NCBI GenBank assembly: GCA_002315235.1
Contig: DCGK01000083.1
Span: forward strand, 16,972 to 29,907
Source of the DNA: Ruminococcus sp. UBA1780
Lineage (GTDB): Bacteria; Bacillota; Clostridia; Oscillospirales; Ruminococcaceae
Length of the DNA: 12,936 nucleotides
Direction of reading: 5' to 3'
The translations under genes and the position numbers were made by a program. Numbering within the stretch: position 1 is the first letter of the stretch; the number at the start of each line of letters is the position of its first letter. Below the pieces are notes generated by a model that worked only from the letters and a program-made list of their open reading frames with translations, was not told the DNA's origin and searched no databases. Positions 1 through 7,311 of the stretch are shown here, piece after piece.

Positions 1-19
1 GCACTGATAAAATCAGTGC
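1..19 (-). terminator. Probable gatB intrinsic terminator hairpin, clipped by the window edge
   Basis: GCACTGAT (1-8) and ATCAGTGC (12-19) form a perfect 8-bp stem around a 3-nt loop, 53 nt past the gatB stop. Any U-tract on the minus strand would lie beyond base 1 and cannot be seen. The fold is seen; termination is inferred from its position at the end of the aspS-gatCAB operon. Confidence 0.6.
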
Positions 20-34
20 TTTCAGTTATTTATT

Positions 35-61
35 GTAAACGCATTAACAAGCTGCGTTCAC
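35..61 (-). repeat. Palindrome of the GTAAACGCA/TGCGTTTAC family, gatB 3' UTR
   Basis: GTAAACGCA (35-43) and TGCGTTCAC (53-61) pair over 9 bp around a 9-nt loop. The one non-Watson-Crick pair is G-U on the minus strand but A-C on the plus strand, so the fold is better in the gatB transcript. It lies between the gatB stop and the terminator at 1-19. Similar palindromes lie near 8403 and 11072. Confidence 0.6.
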
Positions 62-71
62 TGTATTGTCA

Positions 72-1514
72 TTACAGTTTTTCAAGCGCATCCAGAACAG
101 CCTTGTTTACTGCTGCAGGATCAGCCTTACCCTTAAGCTGCTTCATAACCTGACCTACAAAGAATCCCATTATCTTTGTTCCGCCGCCCTTATACTGCTC
201 AACAGCCTTCGGATTTGCATCGATAACAGCCTTTACAGTCGAATCAATAAGTCCTGTATCCTCAACCGCCTCAAGCTCATTCTCCTTAATATACGCAGCA
301 ACATCAAAGTCAGTGCCGCCGAACATCAGCTGTTCAAATACCTGCTTTCCGGCCTGTCTTGTAACCTTTCCGCCTGTAATGAATTTTACAAATTCAGCGA
401 ATTTCTCAGGAGAAATGCTCAGCTTCTCAAGGTCAAGATTCTTTTCATTTGCATAATAAAGAACCTGACTCATAATCCAGAATCTTACCTCTGAAGGAGA
501 ATCACAGAGCTTTACTGTTTCCTCAAAAATATATGCAAGATTCTTTGAAGCCGCGATGATATCAGCATCCTCTTCTGAAAGTCCGAAATCCTTCATAAAT
601 CTCTCAGCCTTTGCATCCGCAAATTCAGGAGTGATATCAATATAATGCTGAATCTCCTCCTCGCTGATGCTGAGCGGAGGAATATCCGGCTCAGGGAAAT
701 ATCTGTAGTCCTGTGCATTTTCCTTGGAACGCATTGCATACGACTCACCCTTTGCGTCGTCCCAGCGTCTTGTCTCCTGAACTACCTTTCCGCCGTCTTC
801 TATAAGCTCAATCTGACGCTTTGATTCATACGCAATGGCACGTTCAATAGCTCTGAGTGAATTGATGTTTTTCATTTCAGTACGTGTTCCGAATTCAGTG
901 CTTCCCTCAGGACGAACTGAAAGGTTTACGTCGGCACGCATAGAGCCTTCTTCCATTCTGCAGTCTGAAATACCAAGGTACTCAAACACGGACTTAAGCT
1001 TGCTCAGATAGGCAGTTACTTCCTCTGCCTCCCTGAAATCAGGCTCTGAAACAATTTCTATAAGCGGAATTCCGCATCTGTTATAGTCAAGGTATGTGGA
1101 ATCATCATACGCTGAATGAACCAGCTTGCCCGCATCCTCTTCCATGTGAATTTCGTGAATACGAATCTGTGAAGTCTTTCCTGACTTAAGCTTTAAATCA
1201 ACATGTCCGTTCTGAGCAAAAGGCAGATAGAGCTGTGAAATCTGATAAGCCTTCGGAAGGTCAGGATAGAAATAGTTCTTACGGTCAAATTTATTGTATC
1301 TTGTGATATCACAGTTAAGTGCAAGCCCTGCTCTTACCGCATATTCAAGAACCTGTCTGTTGAATACAGGCAGTGTGCCCGGCATACCTGTACATACAGG
1401 GCAGCAGTGAGTGTTAGGTTCACCGCCGAATTCTGTTGTACATGAACAGAAAATCTTTGTCTTTGTAGCAAGCTCAACATGAACTTCAAGACCCATTACA
1501 ACTTCCCACTTCAT
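72..1514 (-). CDS. gatB: Aspartyl/glutamyl-tRNA(Asn/Gln) amidotransferase subunit B
   Basis: GatB is the tRNA-binding and kinase subunit of the GatCAB amidotransferase. It phosphorylates the side chain of misacylated Glu-tRNA(Gln) or Asp-tRNA(Asn) and passes ammonia from GatA to it. The 480-residue product has the family length. It starts MKWEVVMGLEVHVEL and has the zinc-site cysteines near residues 23, 25, 38 and 41, the cradle-domain stretch with DRKNYFYPDLPKAYQ, and a C-terminal YqeY-like tail ending GGTKIMGFFVGQVMKQ. The frame stays open 24 codons upstream, but ATG at 1514 is chosen because GGAGGT (1523-1528) lies 8 nt before it and the upstream codons overlap gatA. One base separates the gatA stop from this start, so translational coupling is likely. 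It is the last gene of the aspS-gatC-gatA-gatB operon. Confidence 0.97.
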   Translation of the reverse strand: MKWEVVMGLEVHVELATKTKIFCSCTTEFGGEPNTHCCPVCTGMPGTLPVFNRQVLEYAVRAGLALNCDITRYNKFDRKNYFYPDLPKAYQISQLYLPFAQNGHVDLKLKSGKTSQIRIHEIHMEEDAGKLVHSAYDDSTYLDYNRCGIPLIEIVSEPDFREAEEVTAYLSKLKSVFEYLGISDCRMEEGSMRADVNLSVRPEGSTEFGTRTEMKNINSLRAIERAIAYESKRQIELIEDGGKVVQETRRWDDAKGESYAMRSKENAQDYRYFPEPDIPPLSISEEEIQHYIDITPEFADAKAERFMKDFGLSEEDADIIAASKNLAYIFEETVKLCDSPSEVRFWIMSQVLYYANEKNLDLEKLSISPEKFAEFVKFITGGKVTRQAGKQVFEQLMFGGTDFDVAAYIKENELEAVEDTGLIDSTVKAVIDANPKAVEQYKGGGTKIMGFFVGQVMKQLKGKADPAAVNKAVLDALEKL

Positions 1515-1515
1515 A

Positions 1516-2982
1516 TTACTGCACCTCCGTAAACTGCTTGTGATAATCTGTTCTCTGCTGATATGCAAATGCAGCATTAAGAACATTTACATCACCAAGT
1601 GCAGGTCCGATAAGCTGAACGCCGACCGGCATTCCGCTGCTGTCTTTTCCGCACGGTACTGAAATACCAGGGAGACCGGCAATATTTACAGAAACAGTAA
1701 ATATATCTGAAAGGTACATAGCCATAGGATCTGAAAGACTCTTCCCTATCTCAGGAGCCGTTGTCGGAGCAACAGGACAGAGAATAAGGTCATAGCCTGA
1801 GAATATTTCATCAAACTGCTTCTTGATAACTGACTTTACCTTAAGCGCCTTGCGGTAGTACGCATCATAGTATCCGCTGGAAAGAACGAAAGTTCCGAGA
1901 AGAATACGCTTCTTTACTTCCTTTCCGAATCCTTCGCTTCTGGATGCACAGTAAAGGTCATTAAGTCCGCTGTAGTTTTCCGAACGGAATCCGTACTTTA
2001 CGCCGTCAAATCTGGAAAGATTCGAGCTTGCCTCAGCTGCGGCAATAATGTAGTAGGCAGGGATTACATAATCAAGGAACGGAAGTGAAATTTCCTCAAC
2101 AACCGCACCTGCTTCTTCAAGAACCTTTGCGGCTGCCTTTGTCTTCCCGGCAACCTCAGCGTTAAGTCCTGAATTGCTGTAGCATTCCTTAGGCATCCCA
2201 ATCTTCATGCCCTTTATATCACCTGTAAGTGATGCAAGGTATGAAGGATAATCCATTTCAAGTGAAGTACCGTCCATACTGTCTTTTCCGCTTATAATAT
2301 CCATTACGGCAGCACAGTCAGCAGCATCACGTGCAACAGGTCCGATCTGGTCAAGTGATGAAGCATAGGCAATAAGTCCGTATCGTGATACAGTTCCGTA
2401 AGTAGGCTTGAAGCCTGTTACACCGCAGTATGATGCAGGCTGTCTGATTGATCCGCCTGTGTCAGAGCCAAGGGTAACAGCAGCCATATTTCCGGCAACA
2501 GCTGCCGCGGAGCCTCCTGATGAACCGCCGGGAACTCTGTTAAGGTCCCACGGGTTCTTTACAGCTCCGTAGTATGATGTTTCGGATGTACTTCCCATTG
2601 CAAACTCATCCATGTTGAGCTTGCCTATTATAACTGCGCCTGCATCCTCCAGCTTCTGTATAACAGTTGCATTGTAAACAGGAGCAAAATCACCGAGGAT
2701 TTTTGACGCACATGATGTTTTTATACCCTTTGTGCAGATGTTGTCCTTAACTGAAAAAGGGACACCTGCGAGAGGAGATGTGAGTTCCCCTGATTCTATT
2801 TTTTTCTGCACCTCCGCAGCACGCTTAAGCGCCTGCTCACGGCAGATTGTGATATATGCGTTTACCTTGTCATTACCCTTTTCAGCAGCATCAAGCACCT
2901 GTTCCGCTGCTTCAGTGGCAGTTAGCTTTCCTTCCTTTATGGCTGCACCAATTTCAAGGGCTGTCATTTCTGATATGTTCAC
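1516..2982 (-). CDS. gatA: Aspartyl/glutamyl-tRNA(Asn/Gln) amidotransferase subunit A
   Basis: GatA is the glutaminase subunit of GatCAB, an amidase-signature enzyme that releases ammonia from glutamine for transamidation. The 488-residue product carries the full signature: Lys79 in PFSVKDN, cis-Ser154 in PGGSSGGS and nucleophile Ser178 in DTGGSIRQP, the same spacing as the Lys-cisSer-Ser triad of well-studied GatA proteins. The start is a GTG at 2982. It is preferred over the in-frame ATG five codons later because AGGAGG (2991-2996) lies 8 nt upstream. That ribosome-binding site touches the gatC stop codon (2996-2998), and only 13 nt separate the genes, which suggests coupled expression. Confidence 0.97.
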   Translation of the reverse strand: MNISEMTALEIGAAIKEGKLTATEAAEQVLDAAEKGNDKVNAYITICREQALKRAAEVQKKIESGELTSPLAGVPFSVKDNICTKGIKTSCASKILGDFAPVYNATVIQKLEDAGAVIIGKLNMDEFAMGSTSETSYYGAVKNPWDLNRVPGGSSGGSAAAVAGNMAAVTLGSDTGGSIRQPASYCGVTGFKPTYGTVSRYGLIAYASSLDQIGPVARDAADCAAVMDIISGKDSMDGTSLEMDYPSYLASLTGDIKGMKIGMPKECYSNSGLNAEVAGKTKAAAKVLEEAGAVVEEISLPFLDYVIPAYYIIAAAEASSNLSRFDGVKYGFRSENYSGLNDLYCASRSEGFGKEVKKRILLGTFVLSSGYYDAYYRKALKVKSVIKKQFDEIFSGYDLILCPVAPTTAPEIGKSLSDPMAMYLSDIFTVSVNIAGLPGISVPCGKDSSGMPVGVQLIGPALGDVNVLNAAFAYQQRTDYHKQFTEVQ

Positions 2983-2995
2983 CGGTAAGCCCTCC

Positions 2996-3283
2996 TTATT
3001 CTACAGTCTTAGGTACAACGAAGCATTCTTCATTGCGTTCAGGCGCGTTGTCCAGCAGTGCTTCACGGTCGTATGAAGGAACCACCTCATCCTCACGCAT
3101 TACGTTGCTTATGCTGAAAACATGTGAAAGCGGTTCAACGTTTTCAGTATCAAGTTTATTGAGCACGTCCATATAGTCAACAATGGCGCTCATCTGCTTC
3201 TGCATGTCTTCGGTTTCAGCGTCATCAAGTTTAAGGCGGCTGAGAGCAGCCGCGTACTCTACGATTTCTTTTGTTATTGTCAT
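2996..3283 (-). CDS. gatC: Aspartyl/glutamyl-tRNA(Asn/Gln) amidotransferase subunit C
   Basis: GatC is the small linker subunit that wraps around the GatA-GatB interface and stabilises the complex. The 95-residue product has the usual length and pattern: an N-terminal helix (EIVEYAAALSRLKL), a central MSAIVDYMDVLNKLDTENV stretch, and the VEPLSHV and MREDEV motifs. The start ATG at 3283 has no good ribosome-binding site at normal spacing. The nearest purine run, GAAAGGAAAG (3296-3305), is about 15 nt away. Upstream lies the hairpin repeat array that separates it from aspS, so initiation may depend on mRNA structure or on ribosomes from aspS. Confidence 0.95.
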   Translation of the reverse strand: MTITKEIVEYAAALSRLKLDDAETEDMQKQMSAIVDYMDVLNKLDTENVEPLSHVFSISNVMREDEVVPSYDREALLDNAPERNEECFVVPKTVE

Positions 3284-3305
3284 ATATCTTCAGGTCTTTC
3301 CTTTC

Positions 3306-3484
3306 ATTTATGAAGGGGCTTTGCGGTCGCCCCTTAAACCCTTCGCACGTCATCTGAGTTTTTTCAGTTCACTGTTTTTTTTAAGGAACAAATGCTTCGT
3401 CCCTCAATCCCTTCGCAGATATTCTGAATTTTCAGATCACTGTTTTTTGAAGGAACAAATGCTTCGTCCCTCAAAACCTTCGCA
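3306..3484 (-). repeat. Three-unit tandem hairpin repeat between aspS and gatC
   Basis: Read on the minus strand, three units each open with TGCGAAGG, at 3484, 3417 and 3347. The first two are 67 and 70 nt; the last is cut short after its hairpin, near 3306. Each unit has a 7-bp stem with a 9-nt loop: 3450-3472, 3383-3405 and 3313-3335. The last has perfect AAGGGGC/GCCCCTT. The other two have GAGGGAC/GTTCCTT, which keeps pairing through two G-U pairs and one G-C to A-U double change on the minus strand. Units 1 and 2 end in a second small CTGA/TCAG hairpin. The array begins at the base after the aspS stop. No U-tract makes any hairpin a clear terminator. Confidence 0.85.
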
Positions 3485-5260
3485 TTAATCTCTTACTTTA
3501 ATGTGAACTTCTCTGAGCTGGTGTTCAGTTACTTCGCCCGGAGCACCCATCATAAGATCCTGCGCGTTACCGTTGAGAGGGAATGCTATTACATCACGGA
3601 TTGTTTCCTCTCCTGCGATAAGCATAATCATTCTGTCAACACCAGGTGCCATACCTGCATGAGGAGGAGCGCCGTATGAGAATGCTGTGTAGAGCGCACC
3701 GAACTTAGCCTTAAGTTCTTCCTCACCGTATCCGGCAATCTCAAATGCCTTTCTCATAATATCAGGATTATGGTTTCTTACAGCACCTGATGAAAGCTCA
3801 ACACCGTTGCAGACAATATCATACTGATAAGCATAAATCTCAAGAGGATCCTTGTTAAGAAGTGCATCCATACCACCCTGAGGCATTGAGAACGGGTTGT
3901 GTGTAAAGTCAATCTTCTTTGTATCAGGATTGATTTCATACATAGGGAAATCAACGATAAAGCAGAATTCAAATGAATCATCCTTAATCAGTCCGAGTTC
4001 ATTTCCTATCCATGTTCTCATCTGACCAGCAAGACTGTTTACAATCTGAGGAGCATCACTGATGAAGAAAAGTGATTCGCCTTCTCTGATACCTGTAATC
4101 TCTGTAAGCTCAGCCTTCTGTTCTTCAGTAAGGAACTTGGCAAGAGGGCCCTTGTATTCACCGTTTTCAAGGTTAATGTATCCGATACCGAACTTCATGC
4201 CGATGCTTCTTGAATATTCGTCAATAGCCTTTTCAAAAGCCTTCTTTCCGTCACCGTCGCCGTCCTTCTTAACGAGATAGTTGGCAACAATAGCACGTAC
4301 CGGCTTGTTTTTGAAAGGAATTGTTCTGCCGTTGATTTCGAGAAAATCACGGTCTGCAAAGAATGAAGTAAGATCCTGAATGATGAGAGGGTTTCTCAGA
4401 TCAGGCTTGTCTGTACCGTATTTAAGCATTGATTCTTCAAAAGGAATACGTTTAAAAGGCGGCTTTGAAATCTTCTTGTCAGAGAATTCACTAAATGTAT
4501 TATACACTACTTTTTCAGCAACTGCAAATACATCTTCCTGTGTTGCAAATGACATCTCAAAATCGAGCTGATAGAATTCACCCGGTGAACGATCCTGTCT
4601 TGCATCCTCATCACGGAAGCACGGTGCTATCTGAAAGTATCTGTCAAATCCGGATGCCATAAGAAGCTGCTTGAACTGCTGAGGAGCCTGCGGAAGAGCA
4701 TAGAACATTCCCTTGTGCTTACGGCTTGGAACAAGATAGTCACGGGCACCCTCAGGTGATGATGCTGTGAGTATAGGAGTCTGGATTTCCATGAATCCCA
4801 TATCCTCCATCTGACGGCGGAGGAAGCTTAATATTTTTGAACGGAGCACAATGTTATTATGAATTCTGCGGTTTCGGAGATCGAGATATCTGTACTTTAA
4901 TCTTACTTCTTCCCTTGTCTGTGTTGAGCTTTCTATTTCAAACGGGAGTCCGCTCTGACACGGGCCGAGAACCTCAATTTTTTCTGCCTTTACCTCAACA
5001 AGACCTGTTTCAAGCTTGTGGTTTACTGTTTCCTCGTCACGCATAGTAACTGTACCGTTTACAAGAACAACAGTTTCCTTTGCAATACCGGCAAGCATGC
5101 TGTCATCTGATAAAACAATCTGAGTTACACCGTAATGGTCACGAAGATCAACAAATAGTACGCCGCCGTGATCACGGACAGTTTCAACCCAGCCGGTAAG
5201 GGAAACCTTCTGATCAATATGTTCCGGTCTTAATTCATTACAGGTATGTGTTCTTAACAT
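3485..5260 (-). CDS. aspS: Aspartyl-tRNA synthetase, bacterial type
   Basis: AspRS attaches aspartate to tRNA-Asp in the cytosol. The 591-residue product has the bacterial class IIb layout: an N-terminal OB-fold anticodon-binding domain (about 1-110, with LTGWVETVRDHGG), the catalytic core with RYLDLR near 124, SSPEGARDYLVPSR near 168, motif 2 FRDED at 215-219, the bacterial GAD insertion, and a C-terminal motif 3 within GAPPHAGMAPGVDRM. ATG at 5260 follows GGAGGA (5269-5274) by 8 nt. His31 is the residue reported in some non-discriminating AspRS enzymes, whereas E. coli has Leu30; the second reported position appears to be Glu77 here, not Gly. Specificity for tRNA-Asp versus tRNA-Asn is therefore open. 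First gene of the operon with gatCAB; its leader contains a terminator-like hairpin. Confidence 0.97.
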   Translation of the reverse strand: MLRTHTCNELRPEHIDQKVSLTGWVETVRDHGGVLFVDLRDHYGVTQIVLSDDSMLAGIAKETVVLVNGTVTMRDEETVNHKLETGLVEVKAEKIEVLGPCQSGLPFEIESSTQTREEVRLKYRYLDLRNRRIHNNIVLRSKILSFLRRQMEDMGFMEIQTPILTASSPEGARDYLVPSRKHKGMFYALPQAPQQFKQLLMASGFDRYFQIAPCFRDEDARQDRSPGEFYQLDFEMSFATQEDVFAVAEKVVYNTFSEFSDKKISKPPFKRIPFEESMLKYGTDKPDLRNPLIIQDLTSFFADRDFLEINGRTIPFKNKPVRAIVANYLVKKDGDGDGKKAFEKAIDEYSRSIGMKFGIGYINLENGEYKGPLAKFLTEEQKAELTEITGIREGESLFFISDAPQIVNSLAGQMRTWIGNELGLIKDDSFEFCFIVDFPMYEINPDTKKIDFTHNPFSMPQGGMDALLNKDPLEIYAYQYDIVCNGVELSSGAVRNHNPDIMRKAFEIAGYGEEELKAKFGALYTAFSYGAPPHAGMAPGVDRMIMLIAGEETIRDVIAFPLNGNAQDLMMGAPGEVTEHQLREVHIKVRD

Positions 5261-5315
5261 TGCAATCGTCCTCCGAATTTTTTATGTCTTTATAGTAATG
5301 CCAGACTAAGCTGAA

Positions 5316-5379
5316 CGGCCATCCGGCCGAAAAAAATAAAAAAAACGCTATTATCCCCTTCAAAAAAGGGACAACAGCG
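5316..5379 (-). terminator. Attenuator-like terminator in the aspS leader
   Basis: On the minus strand, ACGCTGTTGTCCC (5379-5367) pairs with GGGATAATAGCGT (5356-5344). That gives a 13-bp stem with two G-U pairs that would be A-C on the plus strand. It is followed at once by 8 U, A and 7 U (5344-5330). A small GC hairpin, CGGCC-GGAT-GGCCG (5329-5316), comes next, about 55 nt before the aspS start. With the proposed promoter at 5408-5436, RNA polymerase would meet this terminator within the first 75 nt. Attenuation or a short RNA are both possible; no antiterminator is evident. Confidence 0.75.
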
Positions 5380-5407
5380 TCATTGCTTTCATTCAATTTC
5401 GTGACTC

Positions 5408-5436
5408 ATTATAGCATTAATGTTTTTTTTCGTCAA
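5408..5436 (-). promoter_or_regulatory. Sigma-A-type promoter for aspS-gatCAB
   Basis: Minus strand TTGACG (5436-5431), a 17-nt spacer and TATAAT (5413-5408) predict a start near 5401, about 140 nt before the aspS ATG. Its -35 lies about 87 bp from the -35 of the divergent asnS promoter, so the two operons are back to back. Confidence 0.75.
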
Positions 5437-5522
5437 TAGATTTTAAGTTTAAATTCGGATTTCTTAATAAAATAAAGTCAAAAGCAATATTTACTTATTT
5501 TTCTTAAGTTCGGTCCGGATGC

Positions 5523-5551
5523 TTGACATACATTATGCATGGTGATATAAT
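5523..5551 (+). promoter_or_regulatory. Consensus sigma-A promoter for the T-box/asnS-asnA operon
   Basis: TTGACA (5523-5528), a 17-nt spacer and TATAAT (5546-5551) match consensus at every position, with an added extended -10 TGA (5543-5545). Predicted start near 5558. Such a strong promoter fits a transcript controlled mainly by premature termination in the T-box leader. Confidence 0.9.
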
Positions 5552-5557
5552 AAATCA

Positions 5558-5830
5558 TATGAATAGATTTAAATGCATTGATCGGGAGAAGTACCCCAGA
5601 TGATCAGTCAAAGTGAGTACGGGACAGTGAAAACCGTATACCAGAGTCTGAGCGAATAACACCCGGGAGCAGTAAACTGAAAACTCAACGGCGAGCAAGT
5701 AGGGGCAACGTGATCTGCACGTTACAGCAGACAGAGTGACTGTATACAGTATATGCAGTAATTCAGGTGGCACCACGGAAGATTATTCTCCCGTCCTGTT
5801 TGTTATGAACAGGACGGGAGTTATTTTTTT
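5558..5830 (+). promoter_or_regulatory. T-box riboswitch, asparagine-specific (AAC specifier)
   Basis: The leader senses uncharged tRNA-Asn and permits readthrough into asnS. In Stem I, CGGG (5583-5586) pairs with CCCG (5662-5665). Above it is the specifier loop, with AGTA (5590-5593) facing GAA (5654-5656), then U, then AAC (5658-5660) followed by A. This is the same order as in known T-boxes (GAA-N-specifier-A). The upper stem pairs 5597-5601 with 5646-5650, and TACGG/CCGTA (5618-5622/5634-5638) caps it. A 6-bp hairpin lies at 5707-5723. The T-box is GGTGGCACCAC (5766-5776). CAGG (5764-5767) pairs with CCTG (5795-5798), and ACGG (5775-5778) with CCGT (5791-5794), leaving the 7-nt antiterminator bulge TGGCACC. 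UGGC matches a tRNA acceptor ending GCCA, as expected for G73 of tRNA-Asn. Confidence 0.95.
5788..5830 (+). terminator. T-box regulated intrinsic terminator
   Basis: CTCCCGTCCTGTT (5788-5800) and AACAGGACGGGAG (5808-5820) form a perfect 13-bp stem with a 7-nt loop, followed by TTATTTTTTT. The 5' arm contains the bases (5791-5798) that the antiterminator uses, so the two folds exclude each other. It ends 30 nt before the asnS start. Confidence 0.95.
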
Positions 5831-5860
5831 AGTGACATTTTTTCAGAAAGGACATATTAC

Positions 5861-7231
5861 ATGAAACATACTGACATCAAAGAAGTATTAACAAACCCGG
5901 CGTACAAGGGTCAGCAGGTTACGGTCTGCGGATGGGTACGAACAGCAAGAAATTCCAAAAACGTTGCATTTATCGAGCTTAACGACGGTACTTCACTTAA
6001 GCACCTCCAGATTGTTATCGACAAGGCAAACGACATCGAATACGAAAACGCACTCAGACTCGGTGCCTCAATCAGGGTTGAGGGCACTGTAGTTGAAGCA
6101 CGTCAGGATGCAGTTGAAATCAACGCTTCATCAATCGAGGTAATCGGCGACTGCCCTCTTGACTATCCTCTCCAGAAGAAGAGACACACTCTCGAATTTC
6201 TCAGAACAATGCCTCACCTCAGAGGAAGAACAAATACATTCAATGCTGTTCTCCGTGTTCGTTCAGTACTCGCTGAATCAATCCACAGATACTTCCAGAA
6301 CAGAAACTATGTATATATAAACACACCGCTCATCACAGGCAGTGACTGTGAAGGTGCAGGCGAAATGTTCCAGGTAACAACAATCGGTTACTCACAGGAT
6401 TACAAAAACGAAGAAGAATACTGCGCAGATGACTTCTTCGGCAGAAAGGCAGGCCTCAGCGTTTCAGGTCAGCTTGAAGGCGAAATGGCTGCCATGGCTC
6501 TCGGCAAGATTTACACATTCGGACCAAGCTTCCGTGCTGAAAACAGCAACACTCCAAAGCACCTTGCTGAATTCTGGCACGTTGAACCTGAAGTTGCTTT
6601 TGCAGAGCTCCCTGACGTAATCGAAATGGCTGAAGACATGCTCAAAACTGTTATCCGTGAACTCCTTGATACATGCAGGGCTGAAATGCAGTTCTTTGAT
6701 GACCACTTTGAAAAGGGTATCATAGACAGACTCGAAGACCTTATCTCACATGACTTCGGCGTTGTAACATACACAGAAGCAATAAAGCTTCTTGAAGAAT
6801 CAGGCGAAGACTTCGTTTATCCTGTATCATGGGGCTGCGACCTCCAGACAGAACACGAAAGATACATTGCGGAAAAGGTATTTAAAAAGGCTGTATTCGT
6901 AACAGACTATCCAAAGGAAATCAAGTCATTCTATATGAAGCAGAACCCTGACGGTAAGACTGTTGCTGCTGTTGACCTTCTCGTTCCCGGCGTAGGCGAA
7001 ATCATCGGCGGAAGCGAAAGAGAAGCAGACTACGACAAGCTCGTTGCTTCAATGAACGAAAGAGGAATGAACCTTGATCTTTACAGTGATTATCTCGATC
7101 TCAGAAAGTTCGGTTCAGTACCTCACGGCGGCTTCGGTCTCGGATTTGAACGTCTCATAATGTATGTAACAGGCGTTTCAAACATCAGAGACGTAACTCT
7201 CTATCCAAGAACTGTAGGCAATATAAGATAA
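5861..7231 (+). CDS. asnS: Asparaginyl-tRNA synthetase
   Basis: AsnRS attaches asparagine to tRNA-Asn in the cytosol. The 456-residue product has the class IIb layout: an N-terminal OB-fold (VCGWVRTARNSKNVAFIEL near 22-40), a catalytic core with VYINTPLITGSDCEGAGEMF near 151-170, motif 2 GPSFRAENSNTPKHLAEFW near 221-239, and motif 3 GGFGLGFERL near the C-terminus, ending TLYPRTVGNIR. FRAENS at the motif 2 loop and the lack of the bacterial GAD insertion separate it from AspRS. ATG at 5861 follows AGAAAGG (5845-5851) at normal spacing. It lies directly behind the Asn T-box and is probably cotranscribed with asnA 139 nt downstream, so charging and synthesis of asparagine share one signal. Confidence 0.97.
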   Translation: MKHTDIKEVLTNPAYKGQQVTVCGWVRTARNSKNVAFIELNDGTSLKHLQIVIDKANDIEYENALRLGASIRVEGTVVEARQDAVEINASSIEVIGDCPLDYPLQKKRHTLEFLRTMPHLRGRTNTFNAVLRVRSVLAESIHRYFQNRNYVYINTPLITGSDCEGAGEMFQVTTIGYSQDYKNEEEYCADDFFGRKAGLSVSGQLEGEMAAMALGKIYTFGPSFRAENSNTPKHLAEFWHVEPEVAFAELPDVIEMAEDMLKTVIRELLDTCRAEMQFFDDHFEKGIIDRLEDLISHDFGVVTYTEAIKLLEESGEDFVYPVSWGCDLQTEHERYIAEKVFKKAVFVTDYPKEIKSFYMKQNPDGKTVAAVDLLVPGVGEIIGGSEREADYDKLVASMNERGMNLDLYSDYLDLRKFGSVPHGGFGLGFERLIMYVTGVSNIRDVTLYPRTVGNIR

Positions 7232-7285
7232 ACAACGAAAATATCCCCCGCCGCCTGTAGAGGCGGGGACATCCTCTTTGTTGTT
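7231..7285 (+). other. Long intercistronic hairpin between asnS and asnA
   Basis: AACAAC (7231-7236) pairs with GTTGTT (7280-7285), AAA (7238-7240) with TTT (7277-7279), and inside an internal loop CCCCGCC (7246-7252) pairs with GGCGGGG (7262-7268). The fold begins on the last base of the asnS stop codon. There is no U-tract after it, so a simple terminator is unlikely; partial attenuation or an mRNA end stabiliser is possible. Confidence 0.55.
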
Positions 7286-7308
7286 ATATTAAACGCGATA
7301 AATAAAAT
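7281..7308 (+). promoter_or_regulatory. Weak candidate promoter for asnA
   Basis: TTGTTA (7281-7286), a 16-nt spacer and TAAAAT (7303-7308) resemble a sigma-A promoter with 4/6 and 5/6 matches. The region is AT-rich, so a chance match is quite possible. It would give asnA expression independent of the T-box. Confidence 0.25.
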
Positions 7309-7311
7309 ACA

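Noticed and set aside
1515..1586. Upstream extension of gatB by 24 codons
   Set aside because: It lies inside gatA, and the ATG at 1514 has an ideal ribosome-binding site and matches the GatB N-terminus.
3313..3472. CRISPR array at the aspS-gatC repeats
   Set aside because: There are only three units, the hairpin part diverges between copies, and the sequence between hairpins is itself repeated, so there are no unique spacers.
3183..3488. 101-codon open frame on the plus strand across gatC and the repeat array
   Set aside because: It is antisense to gatC and the repeats and has no protein-like conservation pattern.
5317..5344. Shared ATTTTTTTCGGCC between the aspS leader (minus) and 12350-12363 (plus) as a repeat
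   Set aside because: Most of the match is a T-run followed by a short GC word; chance is a sufficient explanation.
5360..5392. Possible 10-codon leader peptide (MKAMTLLSLF) in the aspS leader
   Set aside because: It has no Asp or Asn codons and no ribosome-binding site, and it runs into the terminator stem, so it gives no plausible sensing logic.
5555..5776. 73-codon open frame on the minus strand across the T-box
   Set aside because: It is an antisense shadow of a structured RNA; no ribosome-binding site or recognisable protein.
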